From Bacteroides nordii WAL 11050 = JCM 12987 (lineage in GTDB: Bacteria > Bacteroidota > Bacteroidia > Bacteroidales > Bacteroidaceae), in assembly GCA_000613465.1 (NCBI GenBank), contig BAJA01000010.1, positions 89,099 through 153,098 on the forward strand: a DNA stretch of 64,000 nt, given 5' to 3'. A model generated the notes under the pieces. It made no database searches and was not told where the DNA came from. It saw nothing but the letters and a program-made list of their open reading frames with translations. The translations under genes were made by a program, and so were the position numbers. Each line of letters begins with the position of its first letter. Within the stretch, counting starts at the first letter, position 1. Positions 18,415 through 28,126 of the stretch are shown piece after piece.

Positions 18415-21400
18415 TTATCCTTTTATTTTCAGTATCGTGCAATAAGCTACCGGTAGTACAAACAGTGTCAGTGCCGATGCTACCAGTAAGCCTCCCATAA
18501 TGGTTGCTGCCATACCGCCAAACATAGCGTCAAACAACAGCGGGAGCATACCTAAAATTGTGGTTCCCGAAGCCATTGCTACCGGAACAATACGGCTTAC
18601 TGTAGCACTGACTACAGCGTCAAGAGGGGTTTTACCCGATTTTGCTTCAATGTCTATCTGATCTACTAATACAATTGCATTTTTGATATTCATACCAATC
18701 AATCCTAACAGACCGAGAACTGCAAAGAAGTCGAACGATTTGCCCAATACGAGTAAGCCCAATACGATACCAATAAAGATGAGCGGCAACATCAGCAGAA
18801 TAACAATCGGTTTGCGATAGGTTTTGAACAGCAGCAGTAATACGGTAAACATCAGGAAGAATGTCAACGGCATGTTTGCTGCCAGTGCTTCGTTGGATTC
18901 TACCTGGCTCTCTTGTTCACCAAAATACTTCATGGTATATCCTTCCGGTACTTGTATTTCCTTTTGCACTTGAGACCATACCTGGTTGAAGGCAGTAATG
19001 GCATTCACTCCGCGACGTGGATCACACTGTGCCATCATCACCATCTGGCGATTGTAGTCTTTTACATTCGAGAAGCGATATTGGAAATCAAACTCCGATA
19101 CTACCTGTTCGAGACTGGTGGTTTCTGTGCCTGTACCGAATACGGGTAACGTGCGGAGATCATTGATTTTGAATGAATCCACGGTATTTCCTTTCAGTAA
19201 TATGGGAAGTACCTGATCGCCTTTGCGATATTCGCCTAAGGGCATGCCGTTTGTACCGATTTGGATACTTTGTGCCATTCCCTGGCGGGATACACCGAGT
19301 GGTTGGGCACGTTCCTGGCTATATATCGGTTTCCATACCGGGATCTTATTTCCCCAGGAGTTACGTATATTGATCAGATCGGGATTACGGTGCATTATTT
19401 CTAGTGCTTTATTGGTGAGCATCACCAACGTATCGACGTTATTGCCGATAAAACCAATTTCAATGGCGGCATCCACAGCCGGTGATAGTTTGAAGAGGCT
19501 GGTGCGGGTGATGGCATTCGGATAGTTTGCCTTCATGTATGCATCGAAATTCTCTTCCTGCTCTTTGGTGTATTTGCTGTCTTTAAGTTCTACCAGTATA
19601 TTGCAGAAGTTAGGTTTGGGTCCTACGGAAGTAGATGCTAAGTAGTAACGCAGCGGGGTACTTCCGAAAGTGATGGATACTTTATCCACTTCCGGTTGTG
19701 CCAACAGATGTGCTTCAACCGCTTCCATCTCTTTGGCTACTTCATTGATACTGTAACCGTCGGGGTAGAAGACGTCTGCCCGATAATAAGGTTTATCGAG
19801 AGAAGGAAAGAAGTTTTGAGGCATCATTCCCATTATCACTAAGGAGGCTACAAAAAGAGCAATAACGGCACTTAGTGTCAATGCTTTTTTTCGTATCAGC
19901 ACATGCAGGATAGAAGCAAATTTGTGATAGAACGGCTTATCGTATGGATCTTTTGCTCCGTTGGCAGGCTTTGCTTTCAGAATGAAATTACCGAATGTAG
20001 TGGTTTGTGTCAGTGCCAATACCCAACTGAGTCCGAGTGATATGGCAAGAACCACAAACAACGGTTTCACGATTTCTGCAACGGCGGAAGGTGCCAGATA
20101 CAAAGGTAAGAAAGAGCAGATGGCGATGAATGTGGCGCCCAATAGTCCCCATTGTGGTCTGGTAGCTCCGTTAATCAGTGCTTTGCGTCGGTCCACGCCT
20201 CGCGCAATAGCTATTTGGGCATTGTCGGTTACCACAATGGCATTGTCTACCAGCATACCCATGGCTATGATAAATCCAGCCAGTGAGGTACGGTTTAGTC
20301 CTACTCCCAGGAAAGACATGATAAGCATTGTACCGCCGATAGAAAAGATCAGTGATGAACCGATAAGCACTCCGGCACGAAGCCCCATTACCAGCATGAT
20401 GATGACGATAACGATAAGGATAGATTCTACCAGGTTGATAATAAATCCGTTGTTGGCCTCTTTGGCGATCACATTTTCCAGATAGAGTGGCTCCAGTTGC
20501 ATTCCTACAGGTATGAGTGGCAGGAGTTCGGCAAGCTTGGCATCTACCATTTCGCCTGTTTGTACCACATCACGTTGCGGGTCGGTAGATACACCGATAC
20601 CGATGGCACGTTTTCCATTGACACGCATAATGGTAGAGGCCGGATCCATATATCCACTTTCGATGACGGCAATATCACCCAGTTTTACTTGTCCGGCTTT
20701 AGTGGTGATCACCTGATTGCGTATATCGTCGACGGTGGTATACATCCCGTTTGCCACGACCCGTAGTTGCTGTTCACCGGCACTGATTTCGCCGGTATTG
20801 ATAATCTGGTTCTGTGATTGCAGTAAGGATGCAAGTTGTTTGGGATCGATACCCATTCCCACCAGTTTGTTTACGGAAATGAAGATATTGACAACTTCCG
20901 TTTGTACACCGAACAGAGCAACTTTCATTACTCCATCAGCAGTGACTACCTGCGTTTTGATTCGTTCGGCCCAGTCGCGCATCTCTTCATAGCTGAACCC
21001 GTCATCGGCGGTCAGCCCGTAGTAAATGCCGAATACGTCTCCAAAGTCATCCGATACAGTAGGTACGGATGATCCGCTGGGGAGTTGAGGCTGTATATTG
21101 AGTACTTTGCGTCGCAGTTCGTCCCATTTTTGTGGGATGGAAGAGGCGGACAGGGAGGGTTGCAGTTCAAAAGTGATCTTTGAAAGACCATACATAGATT
21201 CGGACTTTATCTTATATACTCCGCTCATACTTTGTATTTCGCGTGAGATAGGTTCTGTGATGAGCCGTTCCACTTCTGCAGGTTCAGCTCCCGGATAGCG
21301 CGTCATGATGACGGCTGATTTGATGACAAACGGTGCATCTTCTTTCTTTCCCAAATTGCTAAAGGAGAAAATACCTCCAAGTAGCAATACGGCAAGGAAA

Positions 21401-21447
21401 AAATAGATGACTTTGGTGTTGTCTAATGAATATTTGGCTAAATTCAT
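18415..21447 (-). CDS. RND efflux pump inner membrane transporter
   Basis: 1010 residues of the AcrB/HAE family. There is one N-terminal membrane helix (VIYFFLAVLLLGGIFSFSNL), a porter domain, a block of helices at about 330-540 with GMLVDNAIVVTDNA carrying the paired acidic residues of the proton relay, a second porter domain, and a second helix block at the C-terminus (GMNIKNAIVLVDQIDIEAKS). It exports compounds using proton motive force with the adaptor and duct proteins flanking it. It is one of the shorter, divergent Bacteroidota RND types (EDAPFV motif near residue 37). Drug or metabolite specificity cannot be told. Confidence 0.94.
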   Translation of the reverse strand: MNLAKYSLDNTKVIYFFLAVLLLGGIFSFSNLGKKEDAPFVIKSAVIMTRYPGAEPAEVERLITEPISREIQSMSGVYKIKSESMYGLSKITFELQPSLSASSIPQKWDELRRKVLNIQPQLPSGSSVPTVSDDFGDVFGIYYGLTADDGFSYEEMRDWAERIKTQVVTADGVMKVALFGVQTEVVNIFISVNKLVGMGIDPKQLASLLQSQNQIINTGEISAGEQQLRVVANGMYTTVDDIRNQVITTKAGQVKLGDIAVIESGYMDPASTIMRVNGKRAIGIGVSTDPQRDVVQTGEMVDAKLAELLPLIPVGMQLEPLYLENVIAKEANNGFIINLVESILIVIVIIMLVMGLRAGVLIGSSLIFSIGGTMLIMSFLGVGLNRTSLAGFIIAMGMLVDNAIVVTDNAQIAIARGVDRRKALINGATRPQWGLLGATFIAICSFLPLYLAPSAVAEIVKPLFVVLAISLGLSWVLALTQTTTFGNFILKAKPANGAKDPYDKPFYHKFASILHVLIRKKALTLSAVIALFVASLVIMGMMPQNFFPSLDKPYYRADVFYPDGYSINEVAKEMEAVEAHLLAQPEVDKVSITFGSTPLRYYLASTSVGPKPNFCNILVELKDSKYTKEQEENFDAYMKANYPNAITRTSLFKLSPAVDAAIEIGFIGNNVDTLVMLTNKALEIMHRNPDLINIRNSWGNKIPVWKPIYSQERAQPLGVSRQGMAQSIQIGTNGMPLGEYRKGDQVLPILLKGNTVDSFKINDLRTLPVFGTGTETTSLEQVVSEFDFQYRFSNVKDYNRQMVMMAQCDPRRGVNAITAFNQVWSQVQKEIQVPEGYTMKYFGEQESQVESNEALAANMPLTFFLMFTVLLLLFKTYRKPIVILLMLPLIFIGIVLGLLVLGKSFDFFAVLGLLGLIGMNIKNAIVLVDQIDIEAKSGKTPLDAVVSATVSRIVPVAMASGTTILGMLPLLFDAMFGGMAATIMGGLLVASALTLFVLPVAYCTILKIKG

Positions 21448-21463
21448 GAAAGTAGTGTTTAGT

Positions 21464-21614
21464 AAATTAGTGATTAGTGAGTAGTGATTAACGATTAGTG
21501 AGTAGTGATTAGTGATTAACGATTAGTGAGTGATAAGTGCTGGATGGTTAGTAACACTATAATGCCGCATGGCACTAATCACTAATCACTAATCACTAAT
21601 CACTACTCACTACT
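21464..21614. repeat. AGTGATTAGTGAGT-family hairpin between adaptor and pump genes
   Basis: The left arm (about 21464-21538) iterates AGTGATTAGTGAGTAGTG and TTAACG words. The right arm (about 21573-21614) iterates CACTAATCACTAATC and CACTACTCACTAC. The 35-base loop is non-repetitive. The right arm extends over the last codons and stop of the adaptor gene (stop 21596-21598), so the repeat encodes the adaptor's final Val-Val-Ser-Ser-Asp-stop. Confidence 0.85.
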
Positions 21615-22654
21615 CTAATCCTCTCTCCTTCTACGAGTTGGTTGACTCCTGCGGTGATTATCTTTTCTCCGGCTTTCAATCCTTTGGTGATGAATGCCTG
21701 TGCATCTCCGGTAGGGGACATGACGCTTACTTCGCGACGGTTTACTTTGTTGTCGTTTACTACCCATACATACATCTGTTTTCCATTGCCTTCACTAAAC
21801 AGGGCACTCAAGGGGATTACAGTCATACTTTCTTCCAGGAACGGACCTACGTTGGCAGAGAAGCGGATGCTACATGTGAATCCCGGTTTTACGTCGTACA
21901 GTGCACGGTCAAATGCCGGATCGTCAATTGTGATTGTTACCGGAATACCTGTTCCGTCAGTTGATATATCCAGATATTCCTCTAATTTAGCATTGAATTT
22001 CTGACCTTTATATGTATCGAATTCTACGCGGAATTTCTGATCGCTGGAACGCAACAGATAGAGGTAAGCATCCGGAATGGTGAATTTGATACGTAGCTTT
22101 TTGGTATTTACCAGTTGGACGATACCTTCACCGGCATTGACGCGCTGGTAATTTTCTACCAGTCGTGTTTCGATAGATCCATCGAAAGGAGCGGTCAACT
22201 TGGTATCGCGCATATTGTTGGAGGATAATTCGAAAGCCGATTTGGCCCGTTGGTAGTTTGATAAACTGATTTCGTACTCTTGTACAGAGATAGCCTGCCG
22301 TGCCAGCAAACGTTTGTTACGTTCTACCTGAGCGGCAGCTGTTTCATAAGAAGATTTGTCTGCAGCATATTGCAAGGCGATGTCTCTGGGATCAATGGCA
22401 GCTATCAGCTGTCCTTTTTTCACTTTCTCTCCTTCGATGACCGGTAGGTTGATAATCTGTCCGCTCACGCGGAAAGCAAGCTTTACATAGTCTACTGCTT
22501 CTACAATTCCCGAAAAATCTTTGTTGATTTCCGATCGTGATTCTACTATTGCTGTCTTTACAGGTCGGATTGTAGTGCCGTTGTCTTCTTGTTTCTGTCC
22601 GCATGCAGCCAGAAGAAGGGCCGCAGTCAAAGCGATTACATAGTTTTTTTTCAT
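21596..22654 (-). CDS. RND efflux periplasmic adaptor, lipoprotein
   Basis: 352 residues with a lipoprotein signal (ALLLAACGQ, Cys about 18). The membrane-fusion-protein order is visible: beta-barrel/lipoyl half motif VAFRVSGQIINLPVIEGEKV, KGQLIAAIDPRD, a short helical hairpin (about 95-150), the second lipoyl half TKLTAPFDGSIETRLV, then beta-barrel and C-terminal domain ending GVNQLVEGERIRVV. It links the RND pump to the TolC-like duct and is the first gene of the three-gene operon. The last five residues and stop derive from an intergenic repeat sequence. Confidence 0.93.
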   Translation of the reverse strand: MKKNYVIALTAALLLAACGQKQEDNGTTIRPVKTAIVESRSEINKDFSGIVEAVDYVKLAFRVSGQIINLPVIEGEKVKKGQLIAAIDPRDIALQYAADKSSYETAAAQVERNKRLLARQAISVQEYEISLSNYQRAKSAFELSSNNMRDTKLTAPFDGSIETRLVENYQRVNAGEGIVQLVNTKKLRIKFTIPDAYLYLLRSSDQKFRVEFDTYKGQKFNAKLEEYLDISTDGTGIPVTITIDDPAFDRALYDVKPGFTCSIRFSANVGPFLEESMTVIPLSALFSEGNGKQMYVWVVNDNKVNRREVSVMSPTGDAQAFITKGLKAGEKIITAGVNQLVEGERIRVVSSD

Positions 22655-22690
22655 ACTCCCTTGGTTGGTTAAAGTCGTTTAAACAGGGGA

Positions 22691-22799
22691 GCGTGAGTAG
22701 TGATTAGTGAGTAAGTGATGAGTGATTAGTACCATGCGGTATGTAACGCAGCTATTAATCACTGATCACTAATCGTTAACCACTACTCACTAATCACTT
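22691..22799. repeat. AGTGATTAGTGAGT-family hairpin, second copy
   Basis: The left arm 22691-22729 (GTGAGTAGTGATTAGTGAG words) and right arm about 22754-22799 (AATCACTGATCACTAATCG, CACTACTCACTAATCACTTT) enclose a loop with CCATGCGGTATGTAACGCAG. The right arm contains the last codons and stop of the GH65 gene (22783), giving its Val-Ile-Ser-Glu-stop ending. Confidence 0.85.
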
Positions 22800-25088
22800 T
22801 CACATCTCCTCTGGTGACATGATAAACAACTTTATGGATAAGGATGTTCAGTTCATCCCCTTCTATCATCGAGATTTTTATTTCGCTTTTTCCAATTCCT
22901 ATCTGTAAGGTACATTGGCGGAAGTGGATTTTGAAGGTGTATCTGTTCCATTTTTCAGGGATGACAGGATTGAAGCAGAGCATATCGTCTTTTATTTGCA
23001 TTCCTGCGAATCCGTGGACGATGGCAAGCCAGCTACCTGCCATACTTGTGATATGTAACCCCTGGTCCAGTTCATTGTTATAATCGTCCAGATCTAACCG
23101 GGTGGCATGGAGAAAAAGGTTATATGCTTTCGTTATATCGCCTATCCGGGAGGCGAGGATGGAATGTACATAAGGAGAGAGTGAAGACTCGTGCACCGTT
23201 CGTGGTTCATAGAACCGAAAATTACGTCGTACGGTTTCATCATCGAAGTTGGAATAATAAAGGTAAAGTCCCAATAGTACGTCACTTTGTTTGATGTAGC
23301 ACGAACGCAGAATACGGTCCCACGACCAATGTTGATTAATAGGCATTTCTTCCGCAGGAATATCGTCTATTGTTTTCAGTTCCTTGTCCAGATACCCGTC
23401 GTTTTGTACAAATATTCCCAGTTCTCGGTCTTCGGGGAGGTACATGTTATCTATAATTTTTTGCCAGAGAGTCGTTTCCGGATATTGGAAACCGGTAACT
23501 CTACGGATGCGTGCATATTCGTCAGGATATTGATGCGCTACTAATTCTATGGTTTCAATAGTGGCTTTTAGTGTCTGTACACAAGAGTAATTGGTATACC
23601 AGTTATTGTCTACATTATTTTCATATTCGTTGGGCCCTGTTACTCCCAGTATCACATATTTCTGTTTAGGTTGTGAGAAAGAGACACGCTGGGCCCAGAA
23701 GCGCGAGATGGCTATCATTATCTCTAACCCATATCGGGCTATGAAATCAGTATGTCCTGTCATCGTTACATATTGCACTATTTCGTGCACGATGATATTA
23801 TTGCGGTGTATCTCTTCAAAGGTGATCTCCCATTCGTTATGGCACTCATCTCCATTGAATGTCACCATAGGGTAGAGGGCTGCTCCGTCTTTAAAACCTA
23901 ATTTCCGGGCATTGTCAATAGCTTTCGACAGTTGATTATAGCGATAGAGCAGCAGATTCTTGGCAGTCTCTTTGGGGCTGGACAGTAAGAAGAACGGTAC
24001 GCAGCAAAGTTCTGTGTTCCATTGGGTGTTACCTCCGTATTTCTCGCCTGTAAATCCTTTCGGACCGATGTTGAGACGCGGATCGTCTCCACGGTAGCTT
24101 TGACTGAGCTGGAAAATATTGAAACGGATGCCTTGCTGTGCTTCCGGATCGCCTTCAATGGTGACATCTGTCTCATCCCAGATATGCTGCCATACATTTT
24201 GGTGGTCTTGCAGGAGTTTTTCCCATCCCTGTGCTTGGCTTCTTTACTCTCTGCCACAGCGTGTTCTACGAGTTCCTGCCGGTCATAGTAGAGTGAGGAG
24301 AGGATAGTGGTATATTTGATAAGTGTAATTCGTTCACCCGGTTTGACGTCGGCACCGGCACTGAATCCGGTGAGTTTCTCTTTCTCTATTTTGATAGGAC
24401 TGATGCTTAGCTCTTTACTGTTTTTGAAAACCTGATAAGTCATAGCGCAACACACTTGTGAGTCCTCTCGTTTGGTTTGTGTCCATAGATAAGCATATTC
24501 ATTGGTGGTTTCGGCACGCAGTATATTCCACATCTTTTCGTTGAAGTTGGAGTTTTCGTGTTTCACATCTCCGTTAATGTAAGGGACAACGGAGATTTTA
24601 CCTTCGTAATTGACAGAGGTTACGCTGTATTTAATGAGACACAAGTTCTGATGGGCCATGCTGTTGATATGTTCCACATGTATTTTCAGTGTATTCCCTT
24701 TGGGGGAAGTGACTTCAAAGTCGCGATAAGATATGCCCTTTTTCATGTCCAGCCGTCGTTCAAAGCTATCCACATCCCATTGGGCCAGATCTACTTCTTC
24801 ATCAATGAGGCGCAGATGGATACCACTCCAGTTGGGAGCATTCGGTATACGTGAAAAGAAGTGGGGATATCCGTTTTTCCACCAACCAACGCGTGTACGG
24901 TCCAGAAAACTGATACCTGCACATAGGAGCCTTGCAGACTGTCGCTGCTATAAGTTTCTTCAAAATTGCCTCGTTGCCCTAACCGTCCGTTGCCCAGGCT
25001 GAATATACTTTCTGATGCCCGAAGGTTATCTGCATGAAAACCTTCTTCTATAATGTTCCACTCGTCTGTCTTGAGGAATTTTTTTCAT
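22783..25088 (-). CDS. GH65 glycoside phosphorylase (maltose phosphorylase-like), three frameshifts in this sequence
   Basis: Three frames joined give about 768 residues, the normal GH65 length. N-terminal beta-sandwich: FLKTDEWNIIEEGFHADNLR, SIFSLGNGRLGQRGNFEETY, FLDRTRVGWWKNGYPHFFSR. The catalytic barrel has NGDECHNEWEITFEEIHRN, with the Glu proposed as the general acid, and LGVTGPNEYENNVDNNWYTN. Breaks: an extra A in the 7-A run after ATG (25079-25085), a missing G near 24920, and a missing A near 24240. All are single-base homopolymer changes, so the gene is probably intact in the cell. Family reaction: phosphorolysis of an alpha-glucobiose, most likely maltose given the neighbouring MFS transporter, LacI regulator and sus genes. 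Kojibiose or trehalose phosphorylase cannot be excluded. Confidence 0.85.
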
Positions 25089-25138
25089 AGCTATCTTCTT
25101 TATCATGTGTTTAATTGCGCAGAAAGATAGTAGAAAAA

Positions 25139-25218
25139 GTTGAAAGTTGAAAGTTGGGAGTTGAAAGTTAGCTGCACTGCCACGCTGTATAGCAACTTTT
25201 AACTTTCAACTCTCAACT
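25139..25218. repeat. GAAAGTTGAAAGTTG-family hairpin
   Basis: The left arm 25139-25170 iterates AGTTGAAAGTTGGGAGTTG. The right arm 25191-25218 iterates AACTTTTAACTTTCAACTC. The loop is AGCTGCACTGCCACGCTGTA... It fills the gap between the MFS gene and the GH65 gene. Confidence 0.8.
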
Positions 25219-25233
25219 ACAACAGAGATGTTT

Positions 25234-26547
25234 TCAGTTTTTCGTTGAAAATGTCTCTGTTATGAAGTGTACACAAACAGCTCCTATAATTAATAGAACA
25301 CCTGCCAATACAAGCATGTTGACCTGCTGACCACCTACCAGATGAAGTAATCCGCCGCCAATGATGGCAGCAACAATCTGGGGGATACAGATTGTCCCGT
25401 TGAATAATCCTAAGTATGCACCCATGTTCTTGCCCGATATTGAGTTGGTCAGGATGGTAAAAGGCATTGCCAGCATAGCTGCCCATGCGCAACCTATCAA
25501 TAGATAGGAGATGAATAACAGATACTGGTTATCGAAGAACAAAGTAGAGATAAAGCCGATCCCACCTAACACAAGGCTCATTGAGTAAGCCAGTTTCCGG
25601 GCTTTGAACATAGGAAGGATAATTGCCCATATAACAGAACCAATGGCTTGTACGGCAAAGAGTACACCTACCCAGTTGCCTGCTTCCTGATATCCTGAAG
25701 CCTGTACGTCTGTTGTATTCCATACGGTTTCTGCGATGGCTCCGTTGGTATAAGTCCACATATACATAAATGCTGCCCAGCAGAAAAACTGTACCAGGCC
25801 GACTGTCCAGAATACTTTAGGTGCATGTTTCAGCAGATAGAAGAAATTTGTCTTTTCTTTCTTTTCGGCAGCGGTGATGCCATGGAACTCTTCAAACTCT
25901 TTGGGCGGCATTTCTTTTACCTTCAAAGTAGTGTAAATCACACAAAGAATGAGAATGGCTGCTCCAATATAGAAAGAATAGATTACAGAATCGGGGACGG
26001 TTCCTTTATCGGCAATGTTACTGATACCTATCCAAGTGAAAATAAACGGGAACAGGTAACCTACCAGACTTCCGGCATTGCAGAGGAAACTCTGGATGGA
26101 GTAGGCAAGCCCTTTTTGTTTTTCGTTCACCATGTCACCCACAAGCATCTTGAAAGGCTGCATAGCCATGTTGATAGATGTGTCGAGAAACATGAGTGAC
26201 ACAAGTCCGAATATCATAGCTGTACTGACTACCATGCCGAAACTTCCGGCATTGGGCAATAGGCACATAACCAATACAGCAACCAGTGAACCAACAAACA
26301 GATAGGGAATACGTCGTCCGAATCGTGTCCATGTTTTGTCACTGGCCGAACCAATGATGGGCTGTACAATAATTCCTGCCAATGGCGGTAATATCCAGAA
26401 ATAACTCAAACTATGCGGATCGGCACCCAATGTGGCAAAGATACGGCTGATGTTAGCACTTTGCAGTGCATAGGCTATTTGTACGCCGAAAAAGCCAAAG
26501 CTGATATTCCACAGCTTCCAAAAACTCAGATCAGGTTTTACTTTCAT
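25234..26547 (-). CDS. MFS sugar transporter (SLC45/maltose-type)
   Basis: 437 residues with about 12 membrane helices. The opening FWKLWNISFGFFGVQIAYAL, then GIIVQPIIGSASDKTWTRFG, with the MFS loop motif SDKTWTRFGRR, is characteristic of the GPH/SLC45-like sugar transporters found next to alpha-glucoside phosphorylases. It probably carries maltose or maltodextrins across the inner membrane to the GH65 enzyme encoded directly downstream. It sits between lacI (187-bp gap) and the GH65 gene (145-bp gap, repeat inside) on the same strand. No truncation is seen. Confidence 0.88.
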   Translation of the reverse strand: MKVKPDLSFWKLWNISFGFFGVQIAYALQSANISRIFATLGADPHSLSYFWILPPLAGIIVQPIIGSASDKTWTRFGRRIPYLFVGSLVAVLVMCLLPNAGSFGMVVSTAMIFGLVSLMFLDTSINMAMQPFKMLVGDMVNEKQKGLAYSIQSFLCNAGSLVGYLFPFIFTWIGISNIADKGTVPDSVIYSFYIGAAILILCVIYTTLKVKEMPPKEFEEFHGITAAEKKEKTNFFYLLKHAPKVFWTVGLVQFFCWAAFMYMWTYTNGAIAETVWNTTDVQASGYQEAGNWVGVLFAVQAIGSVIWAIILPMFKARKLAYSMSLVLGGIGFISTLFFDNQYLLFISYLLIGCAWAAMLAMPFTILTNSISGKNMGAYLGLFNGTICIPQIVAAIIGGGLLHLVGGQQVNMLVLAGVLLIIGAVCVHFITETFSTKN

Positions 26548-26558
26548 GGTAATTAATA

Positions 26559-26610
26559 ATGTGCCAATATGCCAATGTAGTAATATACCAATTGGGTGGC
26601 ACTCGTTTTT
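26559..26610. repeat. GTGCCAAT-family repeat, partial
   Basis: AATGTGCCAATATGCCAATG (26559-26578) and the partial inverse ACCAATTGGGTGGCACTC belong to the same family as 752-822 and 4143-4221, without the GCGCTAT loop core. Confidence 0.6.
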
Positions 26611-26698
26611 TTAATTGGTTAATTATTTAGTTTCATTCTTTTTCCATTCAGTTTTAAATACAGCTCGCCACAGGTTTTCACAGATTTCTCACTGTAAT

Positions 26699-26736
26699 CA
26701 TCGCCTGGCGTACCTCCCCGTGCGGGAAGCACCTTA
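26699..26736 (-). repeat. GC-rich repeat holding the lacI stop codon (copy 2)
   Basis: Nearly identical to 17020-17056 (one substitution, one inserted C). The terminal TTA gives the TAA stop of the lacI-type gene, and the repeat then forms a hairpin-capable 3' region. Confidence 0.75.
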
Positions 26737-27744
26737 TTTCGTTGTTCCTCTTACTACCAGGTTGGTTCTTACAATTTTGTTTGCACTTTTGGTATTGGGG
26801 TTCTCTTCTATTTTATCGATCAGGATATGTATGGCACTTTTTCCTACTTCCTCACCGTGCTGTTCTACCGTTGTTAGTTTAGGATCGGTACTTTGCGCAA
26901 TTGCTCCGTCGGTAAATCCACAGATGGATACTTCATCCGGTACTTTCAGTCCCACCAGTTTGCAGGAGTATAGAATGCCCGAAGCAGTTTCGTCATTAAT
27001 GGCGAAAAATCCATCCGGGCGGTCTTCTCTTTCCAGTATATCGGGGGTAATGGCAATGGCTTGTTCGCGGGTATCACAAAGTTTTATCATGCTCTCGTCC
27101 ACAGGTATTTTATACTTTTTCATGGCATCCAGATAACCGTTTCTCCGGTTTTTTGAAATTTCGAGGTGGGGTGCAGCGCTATAAAAAAAGATGCGTTTGC
27201 AGCCTGTTTGTATCATATACTCCACAGCAGAAAATGAACCTGCGTAATCATCCACTACCACCCGTTCGGTATTAATACCCGTACAGATACGGTCATAAAA
27301 GACGATTGGAATATTATTGTCGAGTAATTCCTGATAATGATCATATTGAGAAGTATCTTTGGCGAGTGACGCAATAACACCACAAACCCGGGCTGCCTGA
27401 AAAGAGTGAACAATCTTAACCTCTTGCTCATATTTCTCGTTGCTTTGTGCTACAAGAATGTTGTATCCGGCCTGAGATGCCGTTTCCTCAATGCCACTCA
27501 ATACACATGAAAAGAAATGATGTACCAGTTGCGGGATAATCACACCAATAGTATTGGAACGGCTGGTTCGGAGGTTTAGGGCCAGTGCATTTGGTTTATA
27601 ATTATGTTCGCGTGCGTATGTATGTACAGCGTTTCGGGTTTCCTGGCTGATGTCCGGATTATCCTTCAGTGCCCTTGAGACAGTGGAAGGGGATACTCCC
27701 AATTCACGGGCTATGTCTTTGATGGTAATTTGCGGTTTGCTCAT
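26734..27744 (-). CDS. LacI-family transcriptional regulator
   Basis: 336 residues. The N-terminal helix-turn-helix ITIKDIARELGVSPSTVSRA is followed by the hinge helix region (HNYKPNALALNLRT) and a periplasmic-binding-protein-like effector domain (TIGVIIPQLVHHFFSCVLSG through FAINDETASGILYSC and PKLTTVEQHGEEVG). It heads a minus-strand unit with an MFS transporter and a GH65 phosphorylase, so its ligand is probably an alpha-glucan-derived sugar. A perfect palindrome TGCAAACGTTTGCA at 27856-27869 upstream of its own promoter is a likely operator, with related sites before susC and susA. Whether it activates or represses is not shown. Confidence 0.93.
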   Translation of the reverse strand: MSKPQITIKDIARELGVSPSTVSRALKDNPDISQETRNAVHTYAREHNYKPNALALNLRTSRSNTIGVIIPQLVHHFFSCVLSGIEETASQAGYNILVAQSNEKYEQEVKIVHSFQAARVCGVIASLAKDTSQYDHYQELLDNNIPIVFYDRICTGINTERVVVDDYAGSFSAVEYMIQTGCKRIFFYSAAPHLEISKNRRNGYLDAMKKYKIPVDESMIKLCDTREQAIAITPDILEREDRPDGFFAINDETASGILYSCKLVGLKVPDEVSICGFTDGAIAQSTDPKLTTVEQHGEEVGKSAIHILIDKIEENPNTKSANKIVRTNLVVRGTTK

Positions 27745-27764
27745 AGATTTCTATTAGTTTCAGC

Positions 27765-27796
27765 CAAAGGTACTTATCTTTGTCTTTATATGCAAA
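27765..27796 (-). promoter_or_regulatory. Bacteroides-type promoter of the lacI gene
   Basis: On the minus strand TTTG (complement 27793-27796), 20 bases, then TACCTTTG (complement 27765-27772) matches the -33/-7 consensus of the primary sigma factor. It lies 21 bases before the lacI ATG. Confidence 0.7.
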
Positions 27797-27855
27797 AATA
27801 AGAGAATTGGAAGGAAGAATTTTAAAGAATCTTCCGTTTCTGTATCAGAATTAAG

Positions 27856-27869
27856 TGCAAACGTTTGCA
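27856..27869. promoter_or_regulatory. LacI-family operator (perfect palindrome)
   Basis: TGCAAACGTTTGCA is the canonical core of LacI/CcpA-type operators. It lies about 100 bases upstream of the inferred lacI start site and 60 bases upstream of its -33 element. An upstream position like this is more typical of activation than of simple blocking. Confidence 0.8.
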
Positions 27870-27956
27870 TACTCTGCCGGATTGAAGATATAAATTTTAT
27901 CTGAAATAGGGTATGTGCTTTTGTTGTTTTAGGTGCCCCCGACCTTCTTAATTGTA

Positions 27957-28040
27957 TAAATACGTATTTAACTGTTACTTAAAATGCATATTAACAGTGT
28001 GTTAAAATGCATAGTTTGACCTTATAAAATACGTATTTTA
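27957..28040. promoter_or_regulatory. Paired AT-rich palindromes with direct repeats before the cupin gene
   Basis: Two palindromes with the same core, TAAATACGTATTTA (27957-27970) and TAAAATACGTATTTTA (28025-28040), flank two copies of TTAAAATGCATA (27979-27990, 28002-28013). The last palindrome ends 87 bases before the cupin ATG. The symmetry suggests a cooperative binding site for a regulator I cannot name. Confidence 0.55.
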
Positions 28041-28126
28041 ATAATGTAGATTTACTAATGTTTTTTAAGAACAATCCTGTTTTCATAATCGTTTTATATT
28101 TGACATTAATAAAAATAAAATTGAAT

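Noticed and set aside
22306..22319. GCAAACGTTTGTTA, similar to the LacI operator
   Set aside because: It lies inside the adaptor coding sequence, encodes conserved-looking residues, and is not near a promoter.
22783..25088. GH65 gene as a true pseudogene
   Set aside because: All three breaks are single-base homopolymer changes, catalytic motifs are intact, and several other genes in the window show the same type of break.
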